Of a DNA stretch of 64,000 bases, positions 50,554 through 59,954 are shown piece after piece. The notes beneath the pieces are model-generated. The model was not told the origin of the DNA, ran no database searches, and worked only from the letters and a program-made list of their open reading frames with translations. How positions within the stretch are numbered: position 1 is the stretch's first letter; each line of letters opens with the position of its first letter. The translations under genes and the position numbers were made by a program. The DNA is from Sphingosinicella humi (GTDB taxonomy: Bacteria; Pseudomonadota; Alphaproteobacteria; Sphingomonadales; Sphingomonadaceae), in contig NZ_QFFF01000001.1 in the NCBI RefSeq assembly GCF_003129465.1, positions 620,001 through 684,000 on the forward strand, given 5' to 3'.

Positions 50554-51801
50554 TCACGCGTACCGTTCAGACGCGTTCGCGGCCGTCCCGGGCGTCTCGC
50601 TCTCGGACGCGGCCCCCGATCGGCTGGTCCTCACGAACCCGTGACCCTGCTCGGCGTCCTGGCGGCGCTGCTCGCCGGACTGCATGTGTCCGCCGGAGCC
50701 GAGATCGACATGCGTCTCCGCGATGCGGACGCCCTGGGCGCGCGCTTCGGCGACGAGGCGCGGCTGGGCATCGGCGATGATGGCGCGCGCCGCTTCCGTC
50801 TCGGCGGTAAGCTTCAGCGACGCACCGGCCTGACCCTGGGTCAGCTCGACATGGAGGGAACCCAGATGCTCGGGATTGAGCCGGAACCGCAGCCCACCCT
50901 CGGCGCCCGCGGTGCGGGCGATGTCGCGGGCGAGACGATCGAGCCACTCGCCTTCATGGGCGAGGTCGAGCTGCTGCTCGAGCGTGACGTCGACAATCTC
51001 CCCAGGCTGGGCGGTCGGCGCTGCGGCTTCGAGCGGCGCCGGCTGTCCGGTCACCGGCTGCAACGCCGCGGACAGGAAACTGTTGAGGACTGTCGGCTGG
51101 ATCGGGCGTGCATCGACACTGGCCGCTTCAACGGGCGCCGCCGAGTCGGCCAGCTGAGGCTGTGAGGCCTTGGCGTCGGCCGGCTTCAGCGAAACGGGCT
51201 GCGCCTCCTCCTGCGCAAGCGGCATCTTGAAATCCATGCCGGGCTTCGCGAGCGGCTCCGCTGTCGGAGCATCATCGCCGGCGGTGCCAGCGGTCACCGC
51301 CTTGCCGGCCACGATCATCGCCGCGGCCGGAGACGTGGCGAAGGCGGATGCGAGCAAGGCGGCGCGGGCATCGCTATTGGTCGCCTGCCCGGCAGCCGGG
51401 GGCAGCGCGAACGAGCCCTCCAGCGTCGGCGGCGCAAGCGGAGTCGGCACGGCGATTCCGATCGACAGCATCGCTGCCGCCTCGGTGCCTTCCGCCAGCT
51501 TGTCTGCCTCTTGCTTGGTCAACTCGTCGTCTCCGGGAGCCGATTGCGGCTCCGTTTCCCCTGAATTGACGGCCAAAAGTTTCTGAAAGGTTTTTATGGT
51601 TAAATTTTCCTGGCCCTCAGCAGCAGGCACGCCCTCAATCGATGGCTCTGCGCCCGTTTCGAGGGTTAATGACGAGTCCATTCCGCACAGCATGCGAAGA
51701 AAAGCATCGCCCATGCCAGCCGCGACGGCGGCGCCATCGGCGGAGCCAGCCTCCAGCGGATTGGACGCGATCCCGATTCTGGGTCCCACTGTCATCATCA
51801 T
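50554..51801 (-). CDS. fliK: flagellar hook-length control protein FliK
   Basis: The 415-aa product is Ala/Pro-rich and poorly conserved for 300 residues, then has the conserved C-terminal FliK domain (LRFRLNPEHLGSLHVELTQG, then AQPRLVAEARAQGVRIAETH). It measures hook length and triggers the FlhB switch. The ATG overlaps the fliJ stop by four bases. Confidence 0.85.
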   Translation of the reverse strand: MMMTVGPRIGIASNPLEAGSADGAAVAAGMGDAFLRMLCGMDSSLTLETGAEPSIEGVPAAEGQENLTIKTFQKLLAVNSGETEPQSAPGDDELTKQEADKLAEGTEAAAMLSIGIAVPTPLAPPTLEGSFALPPAAGQATNSDARAALLASAFATSPAAAMIVAGKAVTAGTAGDDAPTAEPLAKPGMDFKMPLAQEEAQPVSLKPADAKASQPQLADSAAPVEAASVDARPIQPTVLNSFLSAALQPVTGQPAPLEAAAPTAQPGEIVDVTLEQQLDLAHEGEWLDRLARDIARTAGAEGGLRFRLNPEHLGSLHVELTQGQAGASLKLTAETEAARAIIADAQPRLVAEARAQGVRIAETHVDLGSGGHMQSGEQRRQDAEQGHGFVRTSRSGAASESETPGTAANASERYA

Positions 51802-52232
51802 GACCTCTCTTCCTTGATGCCGAAACGCGGACGCGCCGGCCGGATGGCGGACCTTTTCCGCTCCTCCGCCCGGCGCGCCGCCGCAGCGGCCCTTTCCTCA
51901 AGCTTTTCCGCACTTTCCTGATCGCGCCGGGCGGCAAGGCGCACGCCTTCGCGCGCGGCCACCTGGACGCGGGCGCCGTCGATCGTCCGGCCGAGTCCCT
52001 CGCGGGCCTTGTCGAGACGCATCGCCAGCTCGCCGACACTTGCCAGCGCGGAACCGAAAAGCTGTCCCTCGCTCGCCCCCAAACCATGGCGGAGCTGCTT
52101 CAGCCGCTCCTCGCTCTGCTCGAGCGCGCGAAGCTGCGCCGTCGCCTTCGCGGCGGCGGCGGCGGCCAGGTCGTGCTGGACGCGGCGCACGCGAACGATA
52201 CGCGCCCGCTGGCGAAGGCCGGCGCGGTTCAT
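51798..52232 (-). CDS. fliJ: flagellar export protein FliJ
   Basis: The 144-aa product is almost entirely an Arg/Glu/Ala-rich coiled coil (AAAAAKATAQLRALEQSEER onwards), the expected FliJ architecture, and lies directly after fliI with a four-base overlap. FliJ helps couple the ATPase to the export gate. Sequence conservation is weak, so position supports the call. Confidence 0.8.
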   Translation of the reverse strand: MNRAGLRQRARIVRVRRVQHDLAAAAAAKATAQLRALEQSEERLKQLRHGLGASEGQLFGSALASVGELAMRLDKAREGLGRTIDGARVQVAAREGVRLAARRDQESAEKLEERAAAAARRAEERKRSAIRPARPRFGIKEERS

Positions 52233-53560
52233 GACCCAAACGCCTCGATCAGCGCCTTCACCGACTCGGCGTAGGAGACGCGGTCCTTGGGTGTCTGGCG
52301 CAGGAAGGCGAGCAGATCGGGTCGTCGCGCAATGGCCTCGTCGATGATCGGATCGCCGCCGGCGGCGTAAGCCCCCATCAGGATGAGGTCGCGATTCTCC
52401 TCATAGGCGGACCAGATGCGGCGCAGTGTCGCGGCTGCGGCAAGATGTTCCGGCCCCACCACATCGGCCATGACGCGGCTCAGCGATCGGCCGACGTCGA
52501 TGGCGGGGTAGACGCCCTGCTCCGCGAGCGAACGCGACAGGATGATATGACCGTCGACGATGGCGCGGGCCGAATCGACGATTGGATCATCGGTGTCGTC
52601 GCCGTCGGCGAGCACCGTGTAGAGCGCGGTGATGGAGCCGCCGGTGCGGCTGTCGGCGCCGGCCCGCTCGACCAGGCGCGGTATCAGGCCGAGGGCCGAG
52701 GGCGGATAGCCCTTGACCGTCGGCGGTTCGCCCAGGGAGAGGCCGATCTCGCGCTGCGCATGGGCAACGCGGGTCAGGCTGTCCATCAGCAGCAGGACCT
52801 TCTGGCCCCTCGCCCGGAAATATTCCGCGATGGCGGTGGCGCGCATGGCGGCCCGGAGCCGCAGCAGCGGCGCATGATCGGCCGGAACCGCGACGACCAC
52901 CGATTTCTGCCGTACCGGCCCGGGAAGCTTGGTGGCGAGGAAGTCGCTGACCTCGCGGCTGCGCTCGCCGATGAGGCCGACAACGACCACATCGGCCTCG
53001 GCACCGGCGATCATCTGGCCCATCAGCACCGACTTGCCGACACCCGAGCCGGCGATGATGGCAATGCGCTGGCCGACGCCGGCGGTGAGCACCGCATTGA
53101 CCGCGCGGACGCCGATGTCGAACGGCTGGGTGACCCGGTCGCGGTCGAGCGGATTGCCCGGACGCCCGGCGAGCGGCCAATGCTCGGTCGTGGCGACAGG
53201 ACCCAAGCCGTCGAGCGGGGCGCCAAGGGCATCGACGACGCGGCCGAGGAGCTCGGGCCCGACATCGGCGATGCCGCCACTGCTATCGGGCTCGACCCGC
53301 GCGCCGCTGGCGTGCGCGGCATCGCCGTCCAATGCCATCAAGAGCGTGCGGTCGCCGCGAAAGCCGACCACTTCCGCCTTGGCGGCACGGCCGTCGGCGG
53401 CGATCACTCGCGCACCCGAGCCGATCGGGCGGTTGAAGCCGGTCGCCTCCAGCATCAGCCCGTCATAGGCGACGAGCCGGCCGACAAGGCGCGGACGATC
53501 CTCCGACAGATCGATACTGCCCAGCATCGCCCGCGCCCGCTCCGCGATGGAACCGGTCAT
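52229..53560 (-). CDS. fliI: flagellum-specific ATPase FliI
   Basis: The 443-aa product has the F1-beta-like core with Walker A AGSGVGKS, Walker B VLLLMDSLTRVAHAQREIGL and the FliI signature YPALDVGRS-like segment (VYPAIDVGRSLSR). It energises flagellar protein export. It overlaps fliH by four bases. Confidence 0.95.
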   Translation of the reverse strand: MTGSIAERARAMLGSIDLSEDRPRLVGRLVAYDGLMLEATGFNRPIGSGARVIAADGRAAKAEVVGFRGDRTLLMALDGDAAHASGARVEPDSSGGIADVGPELLGRVVDALGAPLDGLGPVATTEHWPLAGRPGNPLDRDRVTQPFDIGVRAVNAVLTAGVGQRIAIIAGSGVGKSVLMGQMIAGAEADVVVVGLIGERSREVSDFLATKLPGPVRQKSVVVAVPADHAPLLRLRAAMRATAIAEYFRARGQKVLLLMDSLTRVAHAQREIGLSLGEPPTVKGYPPSALGLIPRLVERAGADSRTGGSITALYTVLADGDDTDDPIVDSARAIVDGHIILSRSLAEQGVYPAIDVGRSLSRVMADVVGPEHLAAAATLRRIWSAYEENRDLILMGAYAAGGDPIIDEAIARRPDLLAFLRQTPKDRVSYAESVKALIEAFGS

Positions 53561-54189
53561 GGATGGGTCCCGAAGGAATCGAGTGCGGCGCGAAGCCTTT
53601 CAAGCCGCACGGCCGGGCCGTCCTCGACCCAGCCGGAGCCCGTATCGAGCACGATGGATCCGCGGCGAAGGCTGTCGTCGCCGACGATCGTCACCGGAAT
53701 GCGAGCGGCATCGAGCAGCGGCACATCATCCGGATGCACCCTCATCTTCGCCGGCTCCGTATCTTCGCCGATCAGCTTCGCGGCGGTTTCGGCTCGCTGC
53801 TGCAGCAGTGCCCGGTCGATCTCCACCGAGCCGACGATCTGGGTCACCAGCCGCTCGACCGTTTCGGCGATCAGCGCGGCCAGCGCCGAAGTCGGCTCCG
53901 GCCTCAACGCCTCGAGCTGCTCGGCGAGGCGCGCAATGGCCTGGCGCTCGCCCGCAAATTCGAGCTCGGCCGTGCGGCGGCCCGCGTCGAAACCTTGGGC
54001 GAATGAATCGGCGTGGGTCGCGGCGGGATCGGACACGGCGGGCTCGGCGGACTCATCCAGATCGTTCGCCCTGTGCGGAGCGTCTTCCGACGAGCCCCAG
54101 GGCGTGAACATGGTCGTCGATCGATCGACGACGAAGCTGCCGAGGCTGGCGGCGGAGTTGGCGAATTCGCGCGGCCAGAGATTAGACAT
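53557..54189 (-). CDS. fliH: flagellar export regulator FliH
   Basis: The 210-aa product has an acidic N-terminal part, a helical middle (QGFDAGRRTAELEFAGERQA) and a C-terminal domain with MRVHPDDVPLLDAA and GSGWVEDG, as in FliH/YscL. It binds FliI. The ATG at 54189 overlaps the fliG end; the longer frame from 54384 is inside fliG. Confidence 0.88.
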   Translation of the reverse strand: MSNLWPREFANSAASLGSFVVDRSTTMFTPWGSSEDAPHRANDLDESAEPAVSDPAATHADSFAQGFDAGRRTAELEFAGERQAIARLAEQLEALRPEPTSALAALIAETVERLVTQIVGSVEIDRALLQQRAETAAKLIGEDTEPAKMRVHPDDVPLLDAARIPVTIVGDDSLRRGSIVLDTGSGWVEDGPAVRLERLRAALDSFGTHP

Positions 54190-55219
54190 AATCGTCTCCA
54201 CGGCCGGCGAGGATGATGGTGCCGGCGTCGGCGAGGCGACGGGCGATGCCGAGCATCTCGCGCTGTGCCTCGAGCACGTCGGCGAGACGCATCGGCCCCC
54301 GCTCCTCCATCTCGTCCTGGACGGACTGGGCGGCGCGCTGCGACATGCAGGCATACATCTTGTCCCGCAGGACATCGTTGGCACCCTTCAGTGCGACCAC
54401 GAGCACGTCGTTCTCGACGTTGCGCAGCAGGATCCCGAGATTCTTGTCGTCCAGCTCCATGAGGTTGTCGAAGATGAACATCTCCTCCTCGATCGTCTGG
54501 GCGAGACGCTTATCCATCTTGGCGACCGCCTTGATGATGCGCTGATCGGCACCCGGCCGCGTATTGTTCATGATCTTGGCCGCCTCACTCGCACCGCCAC
54601 GATAGGGCGCCGGCGAGGAAGAAGGCTTGGTCGCCTGCTCGGCGAGGATACGCTCGAGCTCGTCGAGCGCTTCGGACGTGACCTCACCCAGCGTCGCCAC
54701 CCGGTAGATGACGTCCGACTGCATGTCGGTCGGGAGAAGCTGAAGCACGTCGGCCGCGATCGCCGATTCGAGATGGGCGAGAACGAGCGCCGCGATCTGC
54801 GGATGCTCGTTCTCTACCAGCATCGCGATCGTCTTGGCGTCCATCCAACGCAGCGAGTTGAAGGCGCGGCTACGGGCCGGCGGGGTGATGCGCGCCAGCA
54901 TCGTCGCTGCCCGCTCCTCGCCCAGCGCATGCTGCATGACCGCCCGGATGCGGGGTGTGGCGCCGAAGCCGATGGTGGTCCGAGCCTTCGCCCTGTTCAA
55001 GAAGAGGTCGAAGACATCCTCCACCTGCTCCTCGCTGACGTCGGCGACGCTGAACATCGCGCTGCCGAGCGATTGGACATCGTCCGGCTCGAGCCGGCTC
55101 AGCACGTCGGCCGCTTCCTCGTCGCCGAGCAGCATCAGAAGGATCGCCGCCGCTTCGCTGCCGTTGGGATGACCGGCTTGACCGGCGACCGGCTCCTTCA
55201 CGGGATCCGCCTCAGCCAT
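54182..55219 (-). CDS. fliG: flagellar motor switch protein FliG
   Basis: The 345-aa product has the three FliG domains: N-terminal (AAAILLMLLGDEEAADVLSR), middle with the EHPQ motif (ENEHPQIAALVLAHLE) and C-terminal charged helix region (MFIFDNLMELDDKNLGILLR). It links the MS ring to the C ring and to the stator. It overlaps fliF by eight bases. Confidence 0.95.
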   Translation of the reverse strand: MAEADPVKEPVAGQAGHPNGSEAAAILLMLLGDEEAADVLSRLEPDDVQSLGSAMFSVADVSEEQVEDVFDLFLNRAKARTTIGFGATPRIRAVMQHALGEERAATMLARITPPARSRAFNSLRWMDAKTIAMLVENEHPQIAALVLAHLESAIAADVLQLLPTDMQSDVIYRVATLGEVTSEALDELERILAEQATKPSSSPAPYRGGASEAAKIMNNTRPGADQRIIKAVAKMDKRLAQTIEEEMFIFDNLMELDDKNLGILLRNVENDVLVVALKGANDVLRDKMYACMSQRAAQSVQDEMEERGPMRLADVLEAQREMLGIARRLADAGTIILAGRGDDYV

Positions 55220-56939
55220 TCTTGACCTCCATCTGGTCGTCGCCGCGGATCAGGTCGCGGACGACCAGCGCCGCGCGGGCCGGGTCCTGCCGGACGAAGT
55301 TGCGGATGAGCGCGGCGCGCGCCTCATAGGTCGGCGCCATTTCGATCATGCCGAGCGTGATCTGCCCCTCCTCGCCCGTCTCCTGGGCGAGCGCGGCGGC
55401 GATCTCGCCGCCCATCTTGGTCTTCGCGGCCTTCGACGCCTCGCTGCGCTTGGCGACGGCGGCACCGGTCTTCCGCAGCAGCGGCCGGGCGACGCCGAAG
55501 ACGACGAGCGCGGCGAGCGCCAGAGCCGTGAGGTTACGGGCCAGCATCGCCACCCAATCGGCCTGCCACCAGCTCTCGGTGACTTCCTCGACCGGCGCGA
55601 AGCTGCGGGCGCTCAGCGCCACCACGTCGCCTCGCTCGGCACTGAAGCCGACCGCGCCCTTGATCAGCGTCTCCAGCGCGGCGAGATCTTCCTTGCTGCG
55701 CGGCCGGCCGCCTTCCGGGTTCTTGAGGGCCACGGCCACGGTCAGGCGCTTTACCTGGCCCGGCTGGCTGTGGGTGACCGACACTTCCCGGCCGACGGCG
55801 AAGCTGCGGTTGTAGTTCTCCGACTTCTTCATCGGGTCGGTAACGGCGGTTGCGCCCGCGGCCACCTCCGGGGTGACGGTGCCGTCAGGCGCCGCGGCGA
55901 CCTGGGCGGCGGGCGGCGCGTCGTTCGACAAGGCGCCGGGAATGCCCATCGCCTCGGCTTCGGGCTGGGCCACCGTGTAGGCGCCTTCCTCGGCCCGGAG
56001 CGTGGTCGCTTCTTCGGGGAAGGCCTCGCGCGTCGCCTGAACTTCGGTGAAATCGACGTCGGCATGGACTTCGGCGGTGAAGTTGTCGGCGCCGACGATG
56101 GGCGTCAGCAGCGACGCGATCGCCTGGCGATAGCGCTCCTCCACCTGGCTCTGGACGGCGATGCGCTTGCTCGACGCTTCGGCGGCGCCGCCCGTGCCCT
56201 CGCTGGAGAGAAGACGGCCATTCTGGTCGACAACGGATACGCCGTCGGTCGAAAGCCCGGGGACCGAGGAGGCGACGAGGTGGACGATTGCCTGGACCTG
56301 AGCATCGCTCAAGGAGCGTCCGGAGGCGAGACGAAGCATCACCGAGGCAGCAGGCTCTGAGCGGTCGCGGACGAACACGCTCGGCTCCGCGACGGCGAGA
56401 TGGACGCGGGCGCTCTGCACCACGTCGATCGCTTCGATGGTGCGGGCGAGGTCGAGCTCGCGGGCGCTGCGCAGCCGCTGATCCTCGACGGCGCGGCTCG
56501 AGCCGAGCGGAAGGTCGCTGATCAGCGAGTTGCCGTCCGGCGCGCTCTTGGGCAGCCCCTGCGAAGCGAGCAGCATCTTCGCCTCGTGATAGCGGGTCTC
56601 GGGGACTGCGACCGCGCCGGTGTCCGGATCGATCGTATAGTCCATGCCCGCTGCCTGGAGGCTCTGGGCCATGGCGGCGCGGTCCGCATCGGGAAGGCCC
56701 GAGAACAGAGGCCGGCTGGGCGGCGCGCTGAACGCCATCCAGACGATCGCGGCGAGGCCGAGAAGGCCGATCATCGCAATCGCCGGCAGGCTCTTGGCGA
56801 CCGCGGGCTGGGCGGTGAACGCCTTCAGCTGCTGGACGAAGCCCTCAAAGCCGGCGCCGCCGCGCGCGGGGCGGGTGGTGGCGACCGAGCGGGTCGGGGT
56901 GGCGACGATATCCGTCGGGGATACTGCGAGTTCGCTCAT
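55212..56939 (-). CDS. fliF: flagellar MS-ring protein FliF
   Basis: The 575-aa product has two membrane helices, near residue 55 (LPAIAMIGLLGLAAIVWMAF) and near 470 (LTALALAALVVFGVARPLL), and the ring-building motifs between them (LFSGLPDADRAAMAQSLQAA; ARVHLAVAEPSVFVRDR). It is the inner-membrane base of the flagellum. It follows fliE by three bases. Confidence 0.95.
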   Translation of the reverse strand: MSELAVSPTDIVATPTRSVATTRPARGGAGFEGFVQQLKAFTAQPAVAKSLPAIAMIGLLGLAAIVWMAFSAPPSRPLFSGLPDADRAAMAQSLQAAGMDYTIDPDTGAVAVPETRYHEAKMLLASQGLPKSAPDGNSLISDLPLGSSRAVEDQRLRSARELDLARTIEAIDVVQSARVHLAVAEPSVFVRDRSEPAASVMLRLASGRSLSDAQVQAIVHLVASSVPGLSTDGVSVVDQNGRLLSSEGTGGAAEASSKRIAVQSQVEERYRQAIASLLTPIVGADNFTAEVHADVDFTEVQATREAFPEEATTLRAEEGAYTVAQPEAEAMGIPGALSNDAPPAAQVAAAPDGTVTPEVAAGATAVTDPMKKSENYNRSFAVGREVSVTHSQPGQVKRLTVAVALKNPEGGRPRSKEDLAALETLIKGAVGFSAERGDVVALSARSFAPVEEVTESWWQADWVAMLARNLTALALAALVVFGVARPLLRKTGAAVAKRSEASKAAKTKMGGEIAAALAQETGEEGQITLGMIEMAPTYEARAALIRNFVRQDPARAALVVRDLIRGDDQMEVKNG

Positions 56940-56942
56940 GGG

Positions 56943-57293
56943 TTAGACCGGCATGCTCATGATGTCCTTGTAGGCGGACAGAAGTTTATTTCTGACTTGC
57001 AGCGTCGCCTCGAAGCCGATCGACGCCTTCTGGCGGGCGAGCATCACCGCGGCGATGTCGGTGGTCTCGCCCGTTTCGTATGCGGTCGTGGCGGTTGAGG
57101 CCTGATCCTGGAGCGCGTTCACCTCGGCGAGCGCGCTCTGGAGCGCATCGCCGAAACCGCTGACACCCTTGGCGTCGGTGGTGCCGGCGATGCCGCCGGG
57201 CATCCCCGCGCCGGCGGCGCGCTGGAGGGCGCTGTTCTGCTCGAGAATGGCTGTCCGCATGGCGAGCAGCTTGCTGCTGTCGATCGATGTCAT
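56943..57293 (-). CDS. fliE: flagellar hook-basal body protein FliE
   Basis: The 116-aa product ends in the FliE signature (IAAVMLARQKASIGFEATLQ, then VRNKLLSAYKDIMSMPV). It joins the MS ring to the rod. It lies 9 bases after the sigma-54 regulator and opens the structural part of the operon. Confidence 0.93.
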   Translation of the reverse strand: MTSIDSSKLLAMRTAILEQNSALQRAAGAGMPGGIAGTTDAKGVSGFGDALQSALAEVNALQDQASTATTAYETGETTDIAAVMLARQKASIGFEATLQVRNKLLSAYKDIMSMPV

Positions 57294-57302
57294 GGGTTCC
57301 CC

Positions 57303-58511
57303 TTAAGCCGCGGCTGCGCGCATATCGGCGAGCCGGTAGCGCAGCGTCCGTTCACTGATCCCGAGCCGTTCGGCGGCGCGAACGCGGTGGCCGCCGGTCG
57401 CGGCGAGCGCGGCGCGAATGACTTCCGCCTCGGCCGAACGGCCGATGTCGCCGAGCCGCTGCGGCTCATTGTCCTGAACGATCGGAAGCGCGTCGATGCT
57501 GAGATCGGCGGCGTCGATGCAGTCGCCTTCACGCAGCAGCAGCGCGCGCTGGAGAACGTTGTCGAGCTCGCGCGCATTGCCGGGCCAGCTATGGGCCATC
57601 AGCCGGTCGAGCGCGGCCGCAGTCGGCCAGGGCACGGCGGCGCCTTCGGGCGCATGGCGAACCAGGATCGCGGCGGCGATGGCGCGGATGTCGAGCCGGC
57701 GGCGCCCCAGCACCTGAAGCTGGAGCGGCAGTACGTTGAGACGCCAGTAGAGATCGGCGCGGAAGCGGCCTTCCGCCACTTCGGCGGCGAGGTCTCGGTT
57801 GGCGCAGGCGATGACGCGGACGTCGATCGGCTCCGGCTTCACCGCACCGACGGGAAGGACTTCCTTCTCCTGGAGCGCGCGGAGCAGCTTCGCCTGGAGC
57901 GCGACCGGCAGCTCCGAGACTTCATCGAGGAGAAGCGTGCCGCCATTGGCGGCGCGGAACAGCCCCTCCCCTTCGGCGCTGGCGCCGGTGAAGCTGCCCT
58001 TCACATGACCGAACAGCATGGCCTCGAGCATCGTGTCCGGCAGCGCGGCGCAATTGACGGCGACGAAAGGCTTGGCGGCACGGGGCGAGGCGGCGTGGAT
58101 GAAACGGGCGAGGCCTTCCTTGCCGGTACCGGTCTCGCCGAGGATGAGGGCGGTGGCGTCGCTGCCGGCGATCCGCTCCGCGAGCGCGAGCAGACGGGCA
58201 CTCTCCGGCTCCCCGCAGGCGGGCCGGTGGGCGGGGCGGACCAGCTCGGCGGCGAGCGCGTGACCGAAAGCCATGTCGTCGAAGCCGAAGCGGAGCTGTG
58301 CCGGCGCATTTGCGTCGCCCAGGGTCAGGGACGGCGCGCCTTCGGCAAATTCGATGAGGAGATCACCGGCGCGCGCCATTGCCTCCTCGCTCGCGTCGAG
58401 AATATTGGGACCGACCGCGGCCGCGATCGGGCCGCAGGGCAATCCCGCTCCGGCGAGCCAGCGGGCGAGCGCCGGGTTCGCGGCCGCCGCCTTTTCGCTC
58501 AATCCGATCAT
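57303..58511 (-). CDS. sigma-54-dependent flagellar regulator (second copy)
   Basis: The 402-aa product has an N-terminal region of about 100 residues with no receiver signature, an AAA+ core with Walker A GETGTGKE, GSFTGA contact loop, Walker B TLLLDEVSEL, and a Fis-type HTH (VRAAERLGISERTLRYRLAD). It is preceded by its own sigma-54 promoter and heads the fliE-flhB operon, so autoregulation is likely. It differs from the activator at 41700 in the N-terminal domain. Confidence 0.88.
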   Translation of the reverse strand: MIGLSEKAAAANPALARWLAGAGLPCGPIAAAVGPNILDASEEAMARAGDLLIEFAEGAPSLTLGDANAPAQLRFGFDDMAFGHALAAELVRPAHRPACGEPESARLLALAERIAGSDATALILGETGTGKEGLARFIHAASPRAAKPFVAVNCAALPDTMLEAMLFGHVKGSFTGASAEGEGLFRAANGGTLLLDEVSELPVALQAKLLRALQEKEVLPVGAVKPEPIDVRVIACANRDLAAEVAEGRFRADLYWRLNVLPLQLQVLGRRRLDIRAIAAAILVRHAPEGAAVPWPTAAALDRLMAHSWPGNARELDNVLQRALLLREGDCIDAADLSIDALPIVQDNEPQRLGDIGRSAEAEVIRAALAATGGHRVRAAERLGISERTLRYRLADMRAAAA

Positions 58512-58549
58512 TCAGACCCCCTTCTTGCCCCGGTTCGCCGGAGGAAGAA

Positions 58550-58565
58550 GCAAGCGACGTGCCAA
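58550..58565 (-). promoter_or_regulatory. sigma-54 promoter (-24/-12) of the fli operon
   Basis: On the minus strand TTGGCACG-TCGC-TTGC matches the sigma-54 consensus TGGCACG-N4-TTGC exactly. It lies 39 bases before the start of the second sigma-54 activator gene and points into the fliE-flhB series. Confidence 0.85.
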
Positions 58566-58670
58566 GCCCTCAAAAGGCCATGTTTCGCGCCTGCAACGCG
58601 CGAGCGTTCACGCGCGCGTCAAAGGATCGACGGGAAAGGGCGTCGGAAAGCCGACGCGAAAAAATGTGAT

Positions 58671-58697
58671 TAAAGCCCCGCTGACCCCTGCCGTTAC
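58671..58697 (+). promoter_or_regulatory. sigma-28 (FliA) promoter of flagellin
   Basis: TAAAGCCC (58671-58678) and GCCGTTAC (58690-58697) are separated by 11 bp, matching the layout of FliA promoters. It lies 62 bases before the flagellin ATG. A small hairpin CGTCGG/CCGACG (58641-58656) sits just upstream. Confidence 0.7.
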
Positions 58698-58759
58698 TGG
58701 TTTCGTGGCTGCCGCGGGAGATACCGGGCCGCCTTGATTGAGCGGGAAAGGAAATTCCG

Positions 58760-59575
58760 ATGACTGTTATCAACACCAATACCGCGGCCCTCCGCGCCCA
58801 GAACGGCAGCCGCGTCGCCAACCAGTCCCTGCAGACCGCCATGGAGCGTCTGTCGACCGGCAAGCGCATCAACTCGGCCAAGGACGACGCCGCCGGCCTC
58901 GCCATTGTCAGTTCGATGACTTCGCAGATCCGCGGCATGAACCAGGGCATCCGCAACGCCAATGACGGCATCTCGATGGCCCAGACCGCCGAAGGCGCTC
59001 TCGGCGAAGTCGAGAACATGCTGCAGCGTATCCGCGAACTCGCGGTTCAGGCCTCGAGCGGCACCTACGACGCTGGCGATATCACCAACATCAACCTGGA
59101 AGTCACTGCGCTCCAGGAGCAGATCACCAGCGTGATCGACAACACGAAGTTCAACGGCGTCGAGCTGTTCACCGGCAATGCCGGCACTACCGGAACGGTC
59201 ACCATTCAGGTCGGTTCGGACGCCACGGACGTTGTGGATCTGGACTTCGCCGCCCTGGACCTGTCGGCGGTTCCAGCGTCGTTCGCGGACGCCGCTGCGG
59301 CCTCCACTGCGCTCGGCACGCTCACGACCGCGCTTGACGCTGTTGCTTCGCGTCGTGCGACGCTCGGCGCTGGCCAGAGCCGGTTGGAGTCGGTCGTCAA
59401 CAACCTCAGCTCGAATGTCACGAACCTCAGCGATGCGCGGTCGCGCATTCAGGACACGGACTTCGCTGCCGAGACGACCAATCTCGCCAAGGCGCAGATC
59501 CTGAGCCAGGCTTCGCAGGCGATGCTGGCCCAGGCCAATCAGAGCCAGCAGGGTGTGCTGAGCCTGCTCCGCTAA
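58760..59575 (+). CDS. fliC: flagellin
   Basis: The 271-aa product has the conserved N-terminal D0/D1 region (NTNTAALRAQNGSRVANQSL; RLSTGKRINSAKDDAAGLAI) and C-terminal D0 (SQASQAMLAQANQSQQGVLS) with a short variable middle, typical of compact alphaproteobacterial flagellins. It is the only flagellin in the window. AAAGGAAA serves as ribosome binding site. Confidence 0.96.
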   Translation: MTVINTNTAALRAQNGSRVANQSLQTAMERLSTGKRINSAKDDAAGLAIVSSMTSQIRGMNQGIRNANDGISMAQTAEGALGEVENMLQRIRELAVQASSGTYDAGDITNINLEVTALQEQITSVIDNTKFNGVELFTGNAGTTGTVTIQVGSDATDVVDLDFAALDLSAVPASFADAAAASTALGTLTTALDAVASRRATLGAGQSRLESVVNNLSSNVTNLSDARSRIQDTDFAAETTNLAKAQILSQASQAMLAQANQSQQGVLSLLR

Positions 59576-59599
59576 GCTTAACCAAGCGGAACAAGAAAG

Positions 59600-59636
59600 C
59601 CCCGGCGCGGATCGATCCGCGCCGGGGTTCTTCTTT
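59600..59636 (+). terminator. Rho-independent terminator of flagellin
   Basis: A 28-base perfect palindrome (CCCCGGCGCGGATC and its inverse, 59600-59627) is followed by TTCTTCTTT. It lies 25 bases after the flagellin stop. Confidence 0.92.
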
Positions 59637-59769
59637 GTCTGATGATCATCAGCGTGACACGGCGGCGGGGTGCATTTGTCGCTCACAAGCTCCAAAAGGG
59701 CTTGCTGCCTGCGGGCGCGCGCGGCAAATTGGGGCTATTGCAGGCCGCCAGAGATTCAACGAGTAAACA

Positions 59770-59922
59770 ATGATTGAGTTCGTAGCCTATTTCTCCGCGG
59801 CCATGGCCGTTGCCGTCGTCGGCGCGATTTCGGCAGTGGCCATTATCAAGCCCAGGCGCCGGCGCGCGCTGGAAAAGCGCCACCACCAGAGCAAGCGGGA
59901 GCAGCTCCGGTCCCAAGGCTAA
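59770..59922 (+). CDS. small single-span membrane protein
   Basis: A 50-aa frame with one hydrophobic helix (FSAAMAVAVVGAISAVAIIK) followed by a basic tail (PRRRRALEKRHHQSKREQL). Codon use is consistent with coding. It is convergent with fliA. No clear ribosome binding site and no known family. Confidence 0.45.
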   Translation: MIEFVAYFSAAMAVAVVGAISAVAIIKPRRRRALEKRHHQSKREQLRSQG

Positions 59923-59954
59923 GGCGGCGCTGGGACGCAGCGTCCTGAAATTCG

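Noticed and set aside
52445-55225. 926-aa open frame on the plus strand opposite fliI, fliH and fliG
   Set aside because: It is a codon-bias shadow of three clear flagellar genes and has no recognisable domain.
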